Part shown: in pieces, positions 25,091-33,620 of the stretch | Numbering within the stretch: position 1 is the stretch's first letter | Layout of the letters: every line of letters begins with the position of its first letter | Origin: Streptomyces sp. NBC_01551 | GTDB lineage: Bacteria; Actinomycetota; Actinomycetes; Streptomycetales; Streptomycetaceae | Assembly: GCF_026339935.1 (NCBI RefSeq) | Contig: NZ_JAPEPX010000001.1 | Location: forward strand, 2,757,001 to 2,821,000 | Direction of reading: 5' to 3' | Length of the DNA stretch: 64,000 nt | Notes under the pieces: model-generated | What the model saw: the letters and a program-made list of their open reading frames with translations, nothing else | Databases searched by the model: none | Told to the model about the DNA's origin: nothing | Program-made: the position numbers and the translations under genes

Positions 25091-25120
25091 GACCCGCGCC
25101 TCAAACGCCGGCGGGGCTGG
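25091..25120. repeat. Inverted copy of the GCCGGCGTTTGAGGCGCGGG intergenic word
   Basis: Read on the minus strand, this segment matches the word at 20618-20644. It is one member of a dispersed GC-rich intergenic family; its role is unknown. Confidence 0.55.
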
Positions 25121-25144
25121 AAGGGACGGCGGGGCCGGAGCCGA

Positions 25145-25284
25145 GGGGGTGGGGGTGGGGCGGGGTGTTGTCCGGGACGTAAAACGTGATTTGTGGCGCG
25201 CAGCACCGCCACACGACGACAGCTCCCGAACAGGCGCCATAAATCATGCAGTCCCGGACAACACCCCGCCCCACCCCCACCCCC
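25145..25284. repeat. Long inverted repeat with 34-bp perfect arms containing G-quadruplex-type tracts
   Basis: The left arm 25145-25178 and right arm 25251-25284 are exact inverse complements. Inside them CGTGATTTGTGGCGC and the inverse of GCGCCATAAATCATG also pair (13 of 15). The arms carry four G-tracts separated by single bases, a textbook G-quadruplex pattern on each strand. It could be a strong terminator for the membrane-protein/regulator region or the remnant of a small mobile element. Confidence 0.75.
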
Positions 25285-25420
25285 GTCTCACCTCACCCCG
25301 CCCCGCAGGACCGCCCCGCAGGACCGCCCCACCGAGGCCACCCCGCAGGACCGCCCCACCGAGGCCACGCCCTGCGGGGGCGCCGGGCCGTCCTGGGCTG
25401 CGGCCCGGCCAGGGCATCGG

Positions 25421-26806
25421 CTACGCCACCGACGCAGTCTCCAGGCGGGCGCCGAATTCCCGGACCGCCGCCTCCTCCCGGTACGGCTCCAGGCGGGTGC
25501 GGAAGTCGTCCAGGTATTCCGCACCCCGGCGCGAGCGGAGGGAGTTCAGGAGGTCCGCCGCCTTCGTCGCCGTCTGGCACGCCTGTTCCACCTCCCGCTG
25601 CTGCACCCGCGCCGCCGCCAGCAGCAGCAGCCCGATCGCCCGGCGCCGCGCCTTCGTCTCCGGCAGGCCCCGCAACGCCTCCTCCGCCCGCCGCGCCGCC
25701 GCGTCCGCCTGGCCCAGGTCCCGGTGGCAGTGCGCCAGCTCGTCCGCGAGGTACGCCGTGTCGAAATGCCGGATCCACACCGGGTCGTCCCCCGATTCCG
25801 GTTCCGCCCGCTCCAGCGCCGTCACGGCCCGCCCCGCCAGCACCGCCGTCGCCCGGTTGTCGCCCAGCAGCGCGTGCCCCCGCGCCTCCGCCGCGTAGAA
25901 CATCGCCTCCACCCGCGGCGTGACCTGCCCTCTCGTGCCCTCCTGCGCGGCCCGCGCCAGCTGCGCGATCTCCCGCGGGTTGCCCAGCTCCGCCGCCAGG
26001 TGACTCATCGAGGCCGCGAGCACGTACCCCCCGTACGCCCGGTCGCCCGCCGCCTGCGCCAGCCGCAGCGCCTGGATGTAGTACCGCTGCGCCAGCCCCG
26101 GCTGCCCGGTGTCGACGGCCATGTACCCGGCCAGTTCCGTCAGCCGCGCCACCGCCGCGAACAGCGCCCGCCCGACCGGCTCCCGGTACGAGCCGCCGAT
26201 CAGCCCGGACACCACGGAGTTGAGGTAGTGCACGACGACGGGCCGCACGTGCCCGCTGCCGAACCGGTGGTCGAGGTCCTTGAGCGCCTCCGTGGTGGCC
26301 ATCACGGCCTCCACGTCCGACATCCCGACGCGCGCGCCCCCGCTGCGGGCCACCTGCGCGTCCGCCCCGGTGATCAGCCAGTCGCGGCTCGGCTCGACGA
26401 GCGCCGACGAGGCCACGCTCGACCCCGTCAGGAAGTCGCGCCGGCCCACGTCGCTGCGCCACAGCTCGCAGACCTGCTCGATGGCGCCGATGACGGTCGG
26501 GGAGAACTGCAGGCCGACGCCGGAGGCGAGGTTCTTGCCGTTGGCCATGCCGATCTCGTCGATGGTGACGGTCCGGCCGAGTTTGCGCCCGAGCGCCTCG
26601 GCGATGATGCCGGGAGCCCGGCCGCGTGGCTGCTGGCCGCGCAGCCAGCGGGCCACGGAGGTCTTGTCGTAGCGGAGATCGAGGCCGTGCTCGGCCCCGC
26701 ACATGTTCACGCGCCGGGCGAGCCCGGCGTTGGAGCACCCGGCTTCCTGGATGAGCGCCTGAAGCCGTTCATTCGGCTGGCGCGCGACGAGAGGCCTGGC
26801 TGCCAT
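25421..26806 (-). CDS. NsdA-like transcriptional regulator (helix-turn-helix plus TPR-like repeats)
   Basis: A 461-residue cytosolic protein. The N-terminal 60-70 residues form a helix-turn-helix-like domain (NERLQALIQEAGCSNAGLARRVNMCGAEHGLDLRYDKTSVARWLRG). The remainder is a helical repeat array (LYYIQALRLAQAAGDRAYGGYVLAASMSHLAAELGNPREIAQLARAA and later blocks) of the kind found in Streptomyces NsdA/NsdB-type repressors of differentiation and antibiotic production. ATG 26806 follows AGGGGG. It is divergent from the primase/polymerase-like gene, 220 bp apart. Whether it represses development here is inference from the family only. Confidence 0.82.
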   Translation of the reverse strand: MAARPLVARQPNERLQALIQEAGCSNAGLARRVNMCGAEHGLDLRYDKTSVARWLRGQQPRGRAPGIIAEALGRKLGRTVTIDEIGMANGKNLASGVGLQFSPTVIGAIEQVCELWRSDVGRRDFLTGSSVASSALVEPSRDWLITGADAQVARSGGARVGMSDVEAVMATTEALKDLDHRFGSGHVRPVVVHYLNSVVSGLIGGSYREPVGRALFAAVARLTELAGYMAVDTGQPGLAQRYYIQALRLAQAAGDRAYGGYVLAASMSHLAAELGNPREIAQLARAAQEGTRGQVTPRVEAMFYAAEARGHALLGDNRATAVLAGRAVTALERAEPESGDDPVWIRHFDTAYLADELAHCHRDLGQADAAARRAEEALRGLPETKARRRAIGLLLLAAARVQQREVEQACQTATKAADLLNSLRSRRGAEYLDDFRTRLEPYREEAAVREFGARLETASVA

Positions 26807-27026
26807 GAAAACCCCCTGAGGCCGCGGGTGAGCGTTGGAATGATCACTTCCCGCCTGATGTGCGGAGAATCTTCCCCTCTGCGTGGTGTCGCTACCCAAG
26901 CCCGGCGCCCCGGCCTTCCACGCGCCCCCGTCCATGCATCGATGCGCCCCGTGTGCAGGATCGATGCTCCGCCCACGGGCCGGTTTACGCCCGTAACCCC
27001 CGGTGACCGCGAGAGTTGTGAAGGGC

Positions 27027-27701
27027 GTGGAAGAGACCATCGGAGTCACGGAGACCGCACCCATCCCCAAGCAGCGCGGCGAGCAGCTGCTGGACCATGC
27101 CGTGCGGTACGCGGAAGAACGGCACTGGGACGTCTTCGCCGGCACCTGGCTGGAGCCGGGCGACGGGCGGGAGCTGTGTTCCTGCGGGGCGGAGGACTGC
27201 CCCGCGCCCGGCGCCCACCCGGCCGTGAAGGACTGGCAGGCGCTGGCTTCCGGCAGCGCGGTGCAGGTCCGGCGGATCTGGGGGAAGCAGCCGGGCGCCT
27301 CGATCCTGCTGCCGACCGGCCGGACCTTCGATGCGATCGACGTGCCGGACTCCGCCGGTTTCCTGGCGCTGGCGCGGCTGCACCGGATGAACCGCACCGT
27401 CGGTCCGGTCACGCTCACGCCCGACCACCGCATGCTGTTCTTCGTCCTGCCCGGCGCCGGGGCCAAACTGCCCGACCTGGTGCGCAAGCTCGGCTGGTCG
27501 CCGTCCGCACTGGACCTGGTCGCGCGCAGCGAGGGGCAGTACGTGGCCGCTCCCCCGACCCGTTACGGCGGCCGGGGCTCGGTGCAGTGGGCGCAGGCCC
27601 CGACGGCCGCGAACCGGTGGCTGCCGGACGTGGAGGAGCTGATCGACGGGCTCGCGTACGCCTGCGGCCGCGACGCGGCGGAGGCCCGCTCCCGCACGTA
27701 G
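27027..27701 (+). CDS. Small bifunctional primase/polymerase N-terminal domain protein
   Basis: About 224 residues resembling the Prim-Pol N-terminal domain seen in actinomycete chromosomes: LLDHAVRYAEERHWDVFAGTWLE, a CSCGAEDCPAPGAHPAVKDW segment typical of the family, then RRIWGKQPGASILLPTGRTFDAIDVP and YVAAPPTRYGGRGSVQW. The usual DxD metal pair is not clear: FDAID spaces the aspartates differently, so polymerase activity is doubtful. Starts at GTG 27003, 27018 and 27027 are possible; 27027 (VEETIG) matches the family start I remember. No helicase or replication gene is near, so this is not a plasmid origin. Divergent from the NsdA-like regulator. Confidence 0.75.
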   Translation: MEETIGVTETAPIPKQRGEQLLDHAVRYAEERHWDVFAGTWLEPGDGRELCSCGAEDCPAPGAHPAVKDWQALASGSAVQVRRIWGKQPGASILLPTGRTFDAIDVPDSAGFLALARLHRMNRTVGPVTLTPDHRMLFFVLPGAGAKLPDLVRKLGWSPSALDLVARSEGQYVAAPPTRYGGRGSVQWAQAPTAANRWLPDVEELIDGLAYACGRDAAEARSRT

Positions 27702-27838
27702 CCATGATCCTGAGCTGGACGTTCGTACCCGCGAGTTCATGACATTCGTAACTGCTCAGACCCTTTCCCCGCCTCCTATCGTGAGGAACGCAGGAACGTA
27801 GGACCTACGCCTACGGGGACACAGGGAGAGGCGGGCGC

Positions 27839-28690
27839 ATGCCGGACCAGGGTGATGCGGCGGGCTGGACGGACGGGGCGGTAGAGGCGGACGGGGCGCG
27901 ACCGGCGCCATCCGCCGCCCCCGCCGTGCGGGTCGAGGGGCTGTGGAAGCGGTTCGGCGAGCAGGTGGCCGTCTCGGGGATCGATCTGGAGCTGCCGGCC
28001 GGGCAGTTCATCGGCCTCGTCGGGCCGAACGGGGCGGGCAAGACGACGACGCTGTCGATGGTGACGGGGCTGCTGCGCCCGGACATGGGGCGGGTCTTCG
28101 TCGCCGGGCACGACGTCTGGGCGGACCCGGCCGAGGTGAAGTCCCGGATCGGGGTGCTGCCGGAGGGGCTGCGGCTGTTCGAGCGGCTGTCGGGCCGCGA
28201 ACTCCTCGGGTACATGGGCCGGCTGCGGGGGCTGCCGGGCGAGGAGACGGACAAGCGGGCCACGCAGCTGCTGGACGTTCTGGACCTCGCGGGCGCGCAG
28301 CACAAGCTGGTCGTGGACTACTCGACGGGCATGCGCAAGAAGATCGGCCTGGCGGCCGCGCTGCTGCACAACCCGCAAGTGCTTTTCCTAGACGAGCCGT
28401 TCGAGGGCGTGGACCCGGTGTCGGCGCAGACCATCCGCGGGGTGCTGGAGCGCTACACCTCCTCCGGTGCCACGGTCGTCTTCTCCTCCCACGTGATGGA
28501 GCTCGTCGAGTCGCTGTGCGACTGGGTGGCCGTGATGGCCGCCGGCCGGATCCGCGCGGCGGGCCCGCTGGCCGCCGTACGGGGGGACGCGCCCTCTCTG
28601 CAGGCCGCGTTCCTGGAGCTGGTCGGCGCGCAGGGCCGGGACTCGGGCGACTCCCTGGAGTGGCTCGGCGGCGGGGCGGCCGCGCGATGA
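27839..28690 (+). CDS. ABC transporter ATP-binding protein
   Basis: A 283-residue ATPase of an exporter-type ABC system. Walker A is GPNGAGKTTT (near 61-70). The signature is degenerate (VVDYSTGMRKKIGLAAALLHNP, near 159-180), Walker B is VLFLDEPFEGVDP, and the switch His is in VVFSSHVMEL. The N-terminal 30 residues, rich in Asp/Ala, precede the first strand. GGGAGAGG precedes ATG 27839. It is coupled by ATGA to the permease gene. The cargo is unknown; the pairing resembles actinomycete two-gene exporters with a large single permease. Confidence 0.9.
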   Translation: MPDQGDAAGWTDGAVEADGARPAPSAAPAVRVEGLWKRFGEQVAVSGIDLELPAGQFIGLVGPNGAGKTTTLSMVTGLLRPDMGRVFVAGHDVWADPAEVKSRIGVLPEGLRLFERLSGRELLGYMGRLRGLPGEETDKRATQLLDVLDLAGAQHKLVVDYSTGMRKKIGLAAALLHNPQVLFLDEPFEGVDPVSAQTIRGVLERYTSSGATVVFSSHVMELVESLCDWVAVMAAGRIRAAGPLAAVRGDAPSLQAAFLELVGAQGRDSGDSLEWLGGGAAAR

Positions 28691-30321
28691 GCACCCTCGC
28701 ACCCGGGCAGGCACGGGGCGCCTCGCTGACCCCGGTCTTCGTCCGCCTCAAGCTGTCGCTGATCAAGAACGGGCTGAAGGGCTCCTCGAAGCGCAAGGCC
28801 GCCTACGTCTCCAGCCTCGTCTTCGCGCTGGTGGTCGGCTTCTTCGTCACGCTGGGCCTGGCGATGCTGCACGGGAACGCCCATGCCGGGACGGTCGTCG
28901 TCCTGCTGGCGGCGCTCCTCGCGCTGGGCTGGGCCTTCGTGCCCCTGTTCTTCCCGTCGGGGGACGAGACCCTCGACCCGAGCCGGCTCGTCATGCTGCC
29001 GCTGCGGCCGCGGCCGCTGGTGCGGGCCCTGTTCGCGTCCTCACTGGTCGGCATCGGCCCGCTGTTCACGCTCTGCCTGGCGGCCGGGTCGGCCATCGCG
29101 GTGGCCCGGGGTCCGGTCGGCGCGCTGGCCGCGGTGCTTGCCGCGCCGCTGCTGCTGCTGGGCTGCGTGGCGCTCGCCCGCGCGGTGGCCACGGCGAACA
29201 TCCGGCTGCTGACCAGCCGCAAGGGGCGCGACCTGGCGGTGCTCAGCGGCCTGCTGATCGCGGTGGGCGGGCAGGCCGTCAACTTCGGCAGCCAGCGCCT
29301 GTTCCAGAACGGCGGCCTGGCGCAGCTGGAGCCCGCCGAGGCGGTGGTGCGCTGGCTGCCGCCCGCGACCGCCGTCGGCATGGTGGACTCGGCGAGCGAG
29401 GGCTCGTACGGGGTGGCCGCGGCCCAGCTGGTCCTGACGCTGGCGGCACTGGCGGCGCTGCTGTGGTCCTGGGAGCGCAGCCTGACCAAACTGATGGTCA
29501 CCCCTGACGGCTCGACGATCGCGGCCTCGGGGCCGGGCACGTCGAAGAAGGCGGCGCGGGAGGGCGGCGCCGGGGGCTTCTGGTCGCTGATGCCGGGCGG
29601 CCGCACGGGCGCGGCCATGCAGCGCACGCTGCGCTACGCGGTGCGGGATCCGAAGACCAAGTCGGCGTGGGTGACAGCGCTGGCGATCGGGATGATCGTC
29701 CCCGTCGCCAACGCCGTCCAGGGCACCGGCTCGATGTACCTGGCCTGTTTCGGCGCGGGCATGCTCGGCGTCCAGATGTACAACCAGTTCGGGCAGGACA
29801 CCTCGGCGTTCTGGATGGTCGCGCAGACCGTGTCGACCCCGCGCGACGCGTTCGTCGAACTCCGCGCCCGGGCCTACGCCCTGGCTCTGGTCACCGTCCC
29901 GTACACGCTGCTGGTCACGGTGGTCACGGCCGCGCTCGTCGGCGACTGGCGGGACTTCCCGGCGGCGACGGGGCTGGCGCTGGCGCTGCTGGGCTCGATG
30001 CTGTGCACGGGCGCGCTGGCCTCAGCCCGCTTCCCGTACTCCATCCCGTCCGAGGGCGCCTTCAAGAACGTCGCGCCGGGTCAGGCCGGGCTCGCCTGGA
30101 TCGGCATCTTCGGCGGCATGTTCGCGTCGGCGCTGATCTGTTCGCCGGTGATCGCGCTGACGGTCTACGCGGACGGGCCGGGCCGGGAGTCCCTCGGCCT
30201 GCTGATGCTCCCGCTGGGTGCCGCCTGGGGCGCCCTGGCCACCTGGACGGGCCTGCGCCTGGCGGCCCCGACGGTGGCGCGCAAGCTGCCGGAGATCCTC
30301 CTGGCGGTCAGCAAGGGCTGA
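28687..30321 (+). CDS. ABC transporter permease (large integral membrane subunit)
   Basis: A 544-residue polytopic protein with roughly 10-12 hydrophobic helices in two halves separated by a cytoplasmic Gly/Lys-rich loop (SGPGTSKKAAREGGAGG, near 280-296). Visible segments include AAYVSSLVFALVVGFFVTLGLAML, VVVLLAALLALGWAFVPLFF, PLLLLGCVALARAVA, and near the end AGLAWIGIFGGMFASALICSPVIALTV. Its ATG overlaps the ATPase stop (ATGA), and the two should form one exporter. Substrate not deducible. Confidence 0.88.
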   Translation: MSTLAPGQARGASLTPVFVRLKLSLIKNGLKGSSKRKAAYVSSLVFALVVGFFVTLGLAMLHGNAHAGTVVVLLAALLALGWAFVPLFFPSGDETLDPSRLVMLPLRPRPLVRALFASSLVGIGPLFTLCLAAGSAIAVARGPVGALAAVLAAPLLLLGCVALARAVATANIRLLTSRKGRDLAVLSGLLIAVGGQAVNFGSQRLFQNGGLAQLEPAEAVVRWLPPATAVGMVDSASEGSYGVAAAQLVLTLAALAALLWSWERSLTKLMVTPDGSTIAASGPGTSKKAAREGGAGGFWSLMPGGRTGAAMQRTLRYAVRDPKTKSAWVTALAIGMIVPVANAVQGTGSMYLACFGAGMLGVQMYNQFGQDTSAFWMVAQTVSTPRDAFVELRARAYALALVTVPYTLLVTVVTAALVGDWRDFPAATGLALALLGSMLCTGALASARFPYSIPSEGAFKNVAPGQAGLAWIGIFGGMFASALICSPVIALTVYADGPGRESLGLLMLPLGAAWGALATWTGLRLAAPTVARKLPEILLAVSKG

Positions 30322-30359
30322 GCGGGCCGCGTCCCGTCGCGGGCGCGGAGGCGGGTGAG

Positions 30360-30393
30360 GGGCGGCTGTCCGGCGGTGACCGGACACCCGCCC
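30360..30393. terminator. Terminator-like hairpin after the ABC permease gene
   Basis: GTCCGG (30368-30373) pairs with CCGGAC (30380-30385), flanked by GGCGG / CGCCC pairing and followed by CCCTTT. It lies about 40 bp past the permease stop. Confidence 0.55.
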
Positions 30394-30601
30394 TTTCCGT
30401 TTCCCTCCACCTGAACGGGCCTCTCGTGATCCGGTCCGGGGACCGCCGACGGGCCCGGTCGGCGAACTCGCGGGCCTGGCACACTCGTCGGCCCGGCTCC
30501 CGCGGTCGGGCGGGACGGCAGGCCGAGCGGTATTCACCGGCCGTGTCTTCACCACGATGTGAGAACGTGGGTGAGTTGATCAGTCGTGAAGGAGAGCCGA
30601 G

Positions 30602-31750
30602 ATGAGCGGCCAGATGACCCTTGCCGACGCGTACGACGCCGTCTACTCGGCGGCGTCGCGGATGATGTGGGTACAAGAGAACCGCCTGTGGCGCCAGGAC
30701 AGCCTGGGCGGGGGCTGGCCGGAGGAGCGTCGGCAGGCCTGGCGGGAGTTGGAGGCGTCGCTGAGCGTCTCCGAGCAGGGACTGGAGCCTCAGGAGGGTG
30801 AACCGTCCGATCCCACGCGGCATTTGATCTCCCGCCGGGCCGCGGGGCCGGTCGACCGGCCGGTCACGTTCCCGGAGGCGGTCGCGGAGTGGCAGGCCCG
30901 GATGGCCGGGGATCCCGGTCCGTACGAGCCGCGGATGGAACCGTACCCGGACGACTACCTGGTGCCGGGGCGGGCGGTGGTCGTCCCTGAGAACCACATG
31001 CTGGCCCTGACCGGCCCCTTCCAGGACCTGGCCCACCGGCTGGCCCCGGGGCGGCCCCCGGTGACGATCACCGGGGACACGGCGGAGCTCAGCCGGCTGG
31101 TGCATGAGGCCGCCGACGGGCTGCGGGAGGCGCTGGGGGCCCGCGTGCCGACTCCGCACCCCACGGGTGCGGTCAGCGTGGCGCGCGTGTCCCACCGGCC
31201 GTCCGATGTGGACGACTTGCAGGCGCGGTACGACGCCCTGGCCCGGGCGGCCTGGCGCGCGTCGGAGAACGTGCCCACCTTGCAGGACATCCGGGAGTCC
31301 GGGGACTTCTCGTTCCACCCTGCCGCGTCGAAGGCCGCTCGAGACCTTCAGGACCTTCTGGCCGGGCAGTCGGGTGTGTTCTGGCAGGAGGAACACGATC
31401 TGATCGACCCACGCGTGCACACGGTCTCGGGAGTGGACTGGCCCGAGGGCCAGCCGGTCGCCACGTTGATCGCAGCCGAGGCCGAGAGCTTCGGGCGGAG
31501 CGTCGCGGCGGGGCTGAGGCCGAGTGCCCCGCGGCCCGGCCAGCGCCGTTTCTACCGCGAGAAGGGAGAGGTGGAGAACGTCGCAATCTCTGCCGTACGG
31601 GCGGGAATCCTGGCGGAGATCCTGGACGAGTACGCCGCGAGGATCCACCCGGGAGCGGTGTCCGGCACCATGCACTTCTCCGCTTACGACCTGACGGAGT
31701 TCCTCACATCAGGAATCGGCCGCGAGCTGCGGGAAACCGTCGGCTTCTGA
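30602..31750 (+). CDS. Hypothetical protein, first gene of a glycosyltransferase islet
   Basis: A 382-residue soluble protein with no recognised family. It starts MTLADAYDAVYSAASRMMWVQENRLWRQD, is rich in Trp/Arg/Glu helices early, has an Asp/Pro-rich middle (YEPRMEPYPDDYLVPGRAVVVPENHMLALTG) and a helical C terminus (AVRAGILAEILDEYAARIHPGAVSGTMHFSAYDLTEFL). No signal peptide or membrane segment is visible. AAGGAG sits 8 bp before ATG 30602, a strong site. The glycosyltransferase gene follows after 10 bp, so the two are surely cotranscribed and probably act together. Codon use seems somewhat less GC-extreme than in the neighbouring ABC genes, hinting at acquisition. Confidence 0.75.
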   Translation: MSGQMTLADAYDAVYSAASRMMWVQENRLWRQDSLGGGWPEERRQAWRELEASLSVSEQGLEPQEGEPSDPTRHLISRRAAGPVDRPVTFPEAVAEWQARMAGDPGPYEPRMEPYPDDYLVPGRAVVVPENHMLALTGPFQDLAHRLAPGRPPVTITGDTAELSRLVHEAADGLREALGARVPTPHPTGAVSVARVSHRPSDVDDLQARYDALARAAWRASENVPTLQDIRESGDFSFHPAASKAARDLQDLLAGQSGVFWQEEHDLIDPRVHTVSGVDWPEGQPVATLIAAEAESFGRSVAAGLRPSAPRPGQRRFYREKGEVENVAISAVRAGILAEILDEYAARIHPGAVSGTMHFSAYDLTEFLTSGIGRELRETVGF

Positions 31751-31760
31751 CACGGGACAC

Positions 31761-33530
31761 ATGATGGCTGAGGAATACGGGGGATCGGTGTCGGAGCCGA
31801 GGTACAACATTCTCGTCGTGTCGGACAACAGCGGCAGGGGCGAGGGGGGTGTGGAGGTCTTCAACCAGGAACTGGCCGAGGCTCTCGCCCGTCACCACAA
31901 CGTCACGCTGTTCACGGCCAACCCCGAGATGCCCCAGCACGAGGGCATTCAGAAGGTGGTGACGACACAGCCACCCATGCTCGATCTCGGGCCGGGGGTG
32001 GAAGGCGAGCCGGAGCAAATGGAGCGGCGGGACTGGATCAAGTACCTCGCCGGCCAGGAACCGAGGCAGTACGGGCTCGAGGATCCGGCGAGCAAGCCGT
32101 ACGACATCATCGTCGCGCACTCGCGCTTCTCGGGACCGGCCGCCGTCGAGCTGCGCGAGAACTGGTACCGGGACGCGCGCGTGGTGCACTTCCTGCACAC
32201 GAGCCCCGAACGGCTCCCCTATGTGAAGGGGTTCACGCCCGAGAAGGCCGAATACAAGGCCGTCAGGGACTCGTCGATCGAACGTGCCGCGATGGGGCGT
32301 GCGGACGTCGTGGCCGGAGTCGGTCCTCTCCTGTCGGAAGTGAGCAGGGAGCTCTCCGCGCAGGGCGTGAACGTTCCGCACTCCCACGAGGTCATGCCGG
32401 GCACCAGGGTTCAGGATCCGGTGGTGCACGACCCCGCGCCGGAGAGGCTGAACCTCCTGGTCATGGGGCGGGTCGACGACCCCCTCAAGGGCGTGGCGGA
32501 CGCCGCAAAGGCAGTGAAGCTGCTGAACGAGGCCGGCACCCCTGTCCATCTCACCGTCCGCGGCATCCCCACGGACCGGATGCAGGCCGAACTGGCCAAT
32601 CTCGGCAGGCTCACCGGTGGCAACGTCACGGTCAAGCCCCGTACGAGCAGCATGGACGAGATCAATGAGGACATCCGGGGCTCGCACGCGGTGATCATGC
32701 CCTCGAAGCACGAGGGTTTCGGGATGGTCGCGCCCGAAGGGCTGGCGCACGGTGTTCCCGTACTGGTCAACGAGGAGAGCGGCGCCGCCCGGTTCCTCCA
32801 GGATCCGGATCGTGTGCCGCCGGAGATCGGCGGACCGTGCGTGGTGGCCGAGCCCACCGACGGCACCAGCCGTGCCGAGGCCTGGGCCAAGGCGATCGGT
32901 GGGCTGTACCAGGACCTCCCGCAGCGCCAGGCCGGCGCGCTGCACCTGCGGGAGACGCTGCAGGAGTACACGTGGGACCACGCTGCGGAAGCCACGGTCG
33001 AGGCGGCGATGAGCCAGCCGCCGCTGACCCGGCGGGACCCGCGGTCACTGCTCACCGCGCAGGAACGGGACGCGGCCCGCACGGTCCAGGGGCCGAACGG
33101 GCAGTTGCTCAGGCCCGAGGCGCCGGAGCAGGCGCCACAGACGCCGGAACGGGCCGGGCCCGAGATCAGCGCGCAGCGGGACGGACCGGAACAAGCACCA
33201 CAGGCGCCTCAGGCACCACAGACGCCCCAGCAGGCCGGGCCCGAGACCGCTGCGCAGCCGGAGGCGCCGGCGCAGGACAGTCCTGCGCCCGAACCACCGG
33301 TGCCGGCATGGCAGGCGGGCTTCATCCGCAACCGGTCCAAGGCCGCTAGCCCCCGCGCCGCCACTCCCCCGGAGAGCTCGGCGCCGACGTGGCAGGCGGG
33401 CTTCACCCGCAAACAGCGCGGTACCGCGTCCCCGGGGCGCGGTGCGGGAGAGGGCGGTACGGGGCGGGGAACCGGGCACCAGCCGCCACCCCCCGAGCTG
33501 CCGGGTCCCAGCGGCGGAGTCGAACTGTGA
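31761..33530 (+). CDS. GT4-type glycosyltransferase with a long disordered WQAGF-repeat tail
   Basis: 589 residues. The N-terminal Rossmann half begins YNILVVSDNSGRGEGGVEVFNQELAEAL (near 15-42). The C-terminal half has LLVMGRVDDPLKGVADAAKAVKLL and the EX7E motif in KHEGFGMVAPEGLAHGVPVLV (near 315-335), the donor-sugar-binding signature of GT-B retaining enzymes of family 4. After about 430 the protein becomes Pro/Gln/Ala-rich and contains two copies of WQAGF-x-R (near 512 and 545), ending in a Gly/Pro tail. Such a tail is unusual for GT4 enzymes and may be a targeting or docking region. GTG 31788, preceded by GGGGG, is an alternative start. The acceptor is unknown; no membrane or polysaccharide genes are near. 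Confidence 0.82.
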   Translation: MMAEEYGGSVSEPRYNILVVSDNSGRGEGGVEVFNQELAEALARHHNVTLFTANPEMPQHEGIQKVVTTQPPMLDLGPGVEGEPEQMERRDWIKYLAGQEPRQYGLEDPASKPYDIIVAHSRFSGPAAVELRENWYRDARVVHFLHTSPERLPYVKGFTPEKAEYKAVRDSSIERAAMGRADVVAGVGPLLSEVSRELSAQGVNVPHSHEVMPGTRVQDPVVHDPAPERLNLLVMGRVDDPLKGVADAAKAVKLLNEAGTPVHLTVRGIPTDRMQAELANLGRLTGGNVTVKPRTSSMDEINEDIRGSHAVIMPSKHEGFGMVAPEGLAHGVPVLVNEESGAARFLQDPDRVPPEIGGPCVVAEPTDGTSRAEAWAKAIGGLYQDLPQRQAGALHLRETLQEYTWDHAAEATVEAAMSQPPLTRRDPRSLLTAQERDAARTVQGPNGQLLRPEAPEQAPQTPERAGPEISAQRDGPEQAPQAPQAPQTPQQAGPETAAQPEAPAQDSPAPEPPVPAWQAGFIRNRSKAASPRAATPPESSAPTWQAGFTRKQRGTASPGRGAGEGGTGRGTGHQPPPPELPGPSGGVEL

Positions 33531-33559
33531 CGTGACCTGACCTACCGCCCCGGGCAATG

Positions 33560-33611
33560 CCGGACAGGCCGGCCTCCGCTCCCGGTGGGGAGAGGGGGCC
33601 GGCCTGTCCGG
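33560..33611. terminator. Strong bidirectional hairpin between convergent genes
   Basis: CCGGACAGGCCGGCC (33560-33574) and its exact inverse (33597-33611) give a 15-bp perfect stem with a 22-nt loop. It sits between the stops of the glycosyltransferase and the Rpf-type gene and should end both transcripts. Confidence 0.75.
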
Positions 33612-33620
33612 TGAGCCGGG

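Larger units (their letters stand above)
24956..25420. other. Intergenic region rich in repeats, no gene
   Basis: 465 bp between two minus-strand genes. It contains a REP-like word (25091-25120), a very long inverted repeat with G-tract arms (25145-25284), and a run of CCGCAGGACCGCCCC / ACCGAGGCCAC direct repeats (about 25304-25372). Open frames crossing it are Pro/Thr-rich and built from the repeats, with no ribosome sites. Confidence 0.6.

Noticed and set aside
27003..27701. Plasmid or integrated-element replication module (primase/polymerase gene)
   Set aside because: No integrase, excisionase, transfer gene, attachment repeat or origin-like iterons nearby. Small Prim-Pol domain proteins of this kind are chromosomal in Streptomyces.
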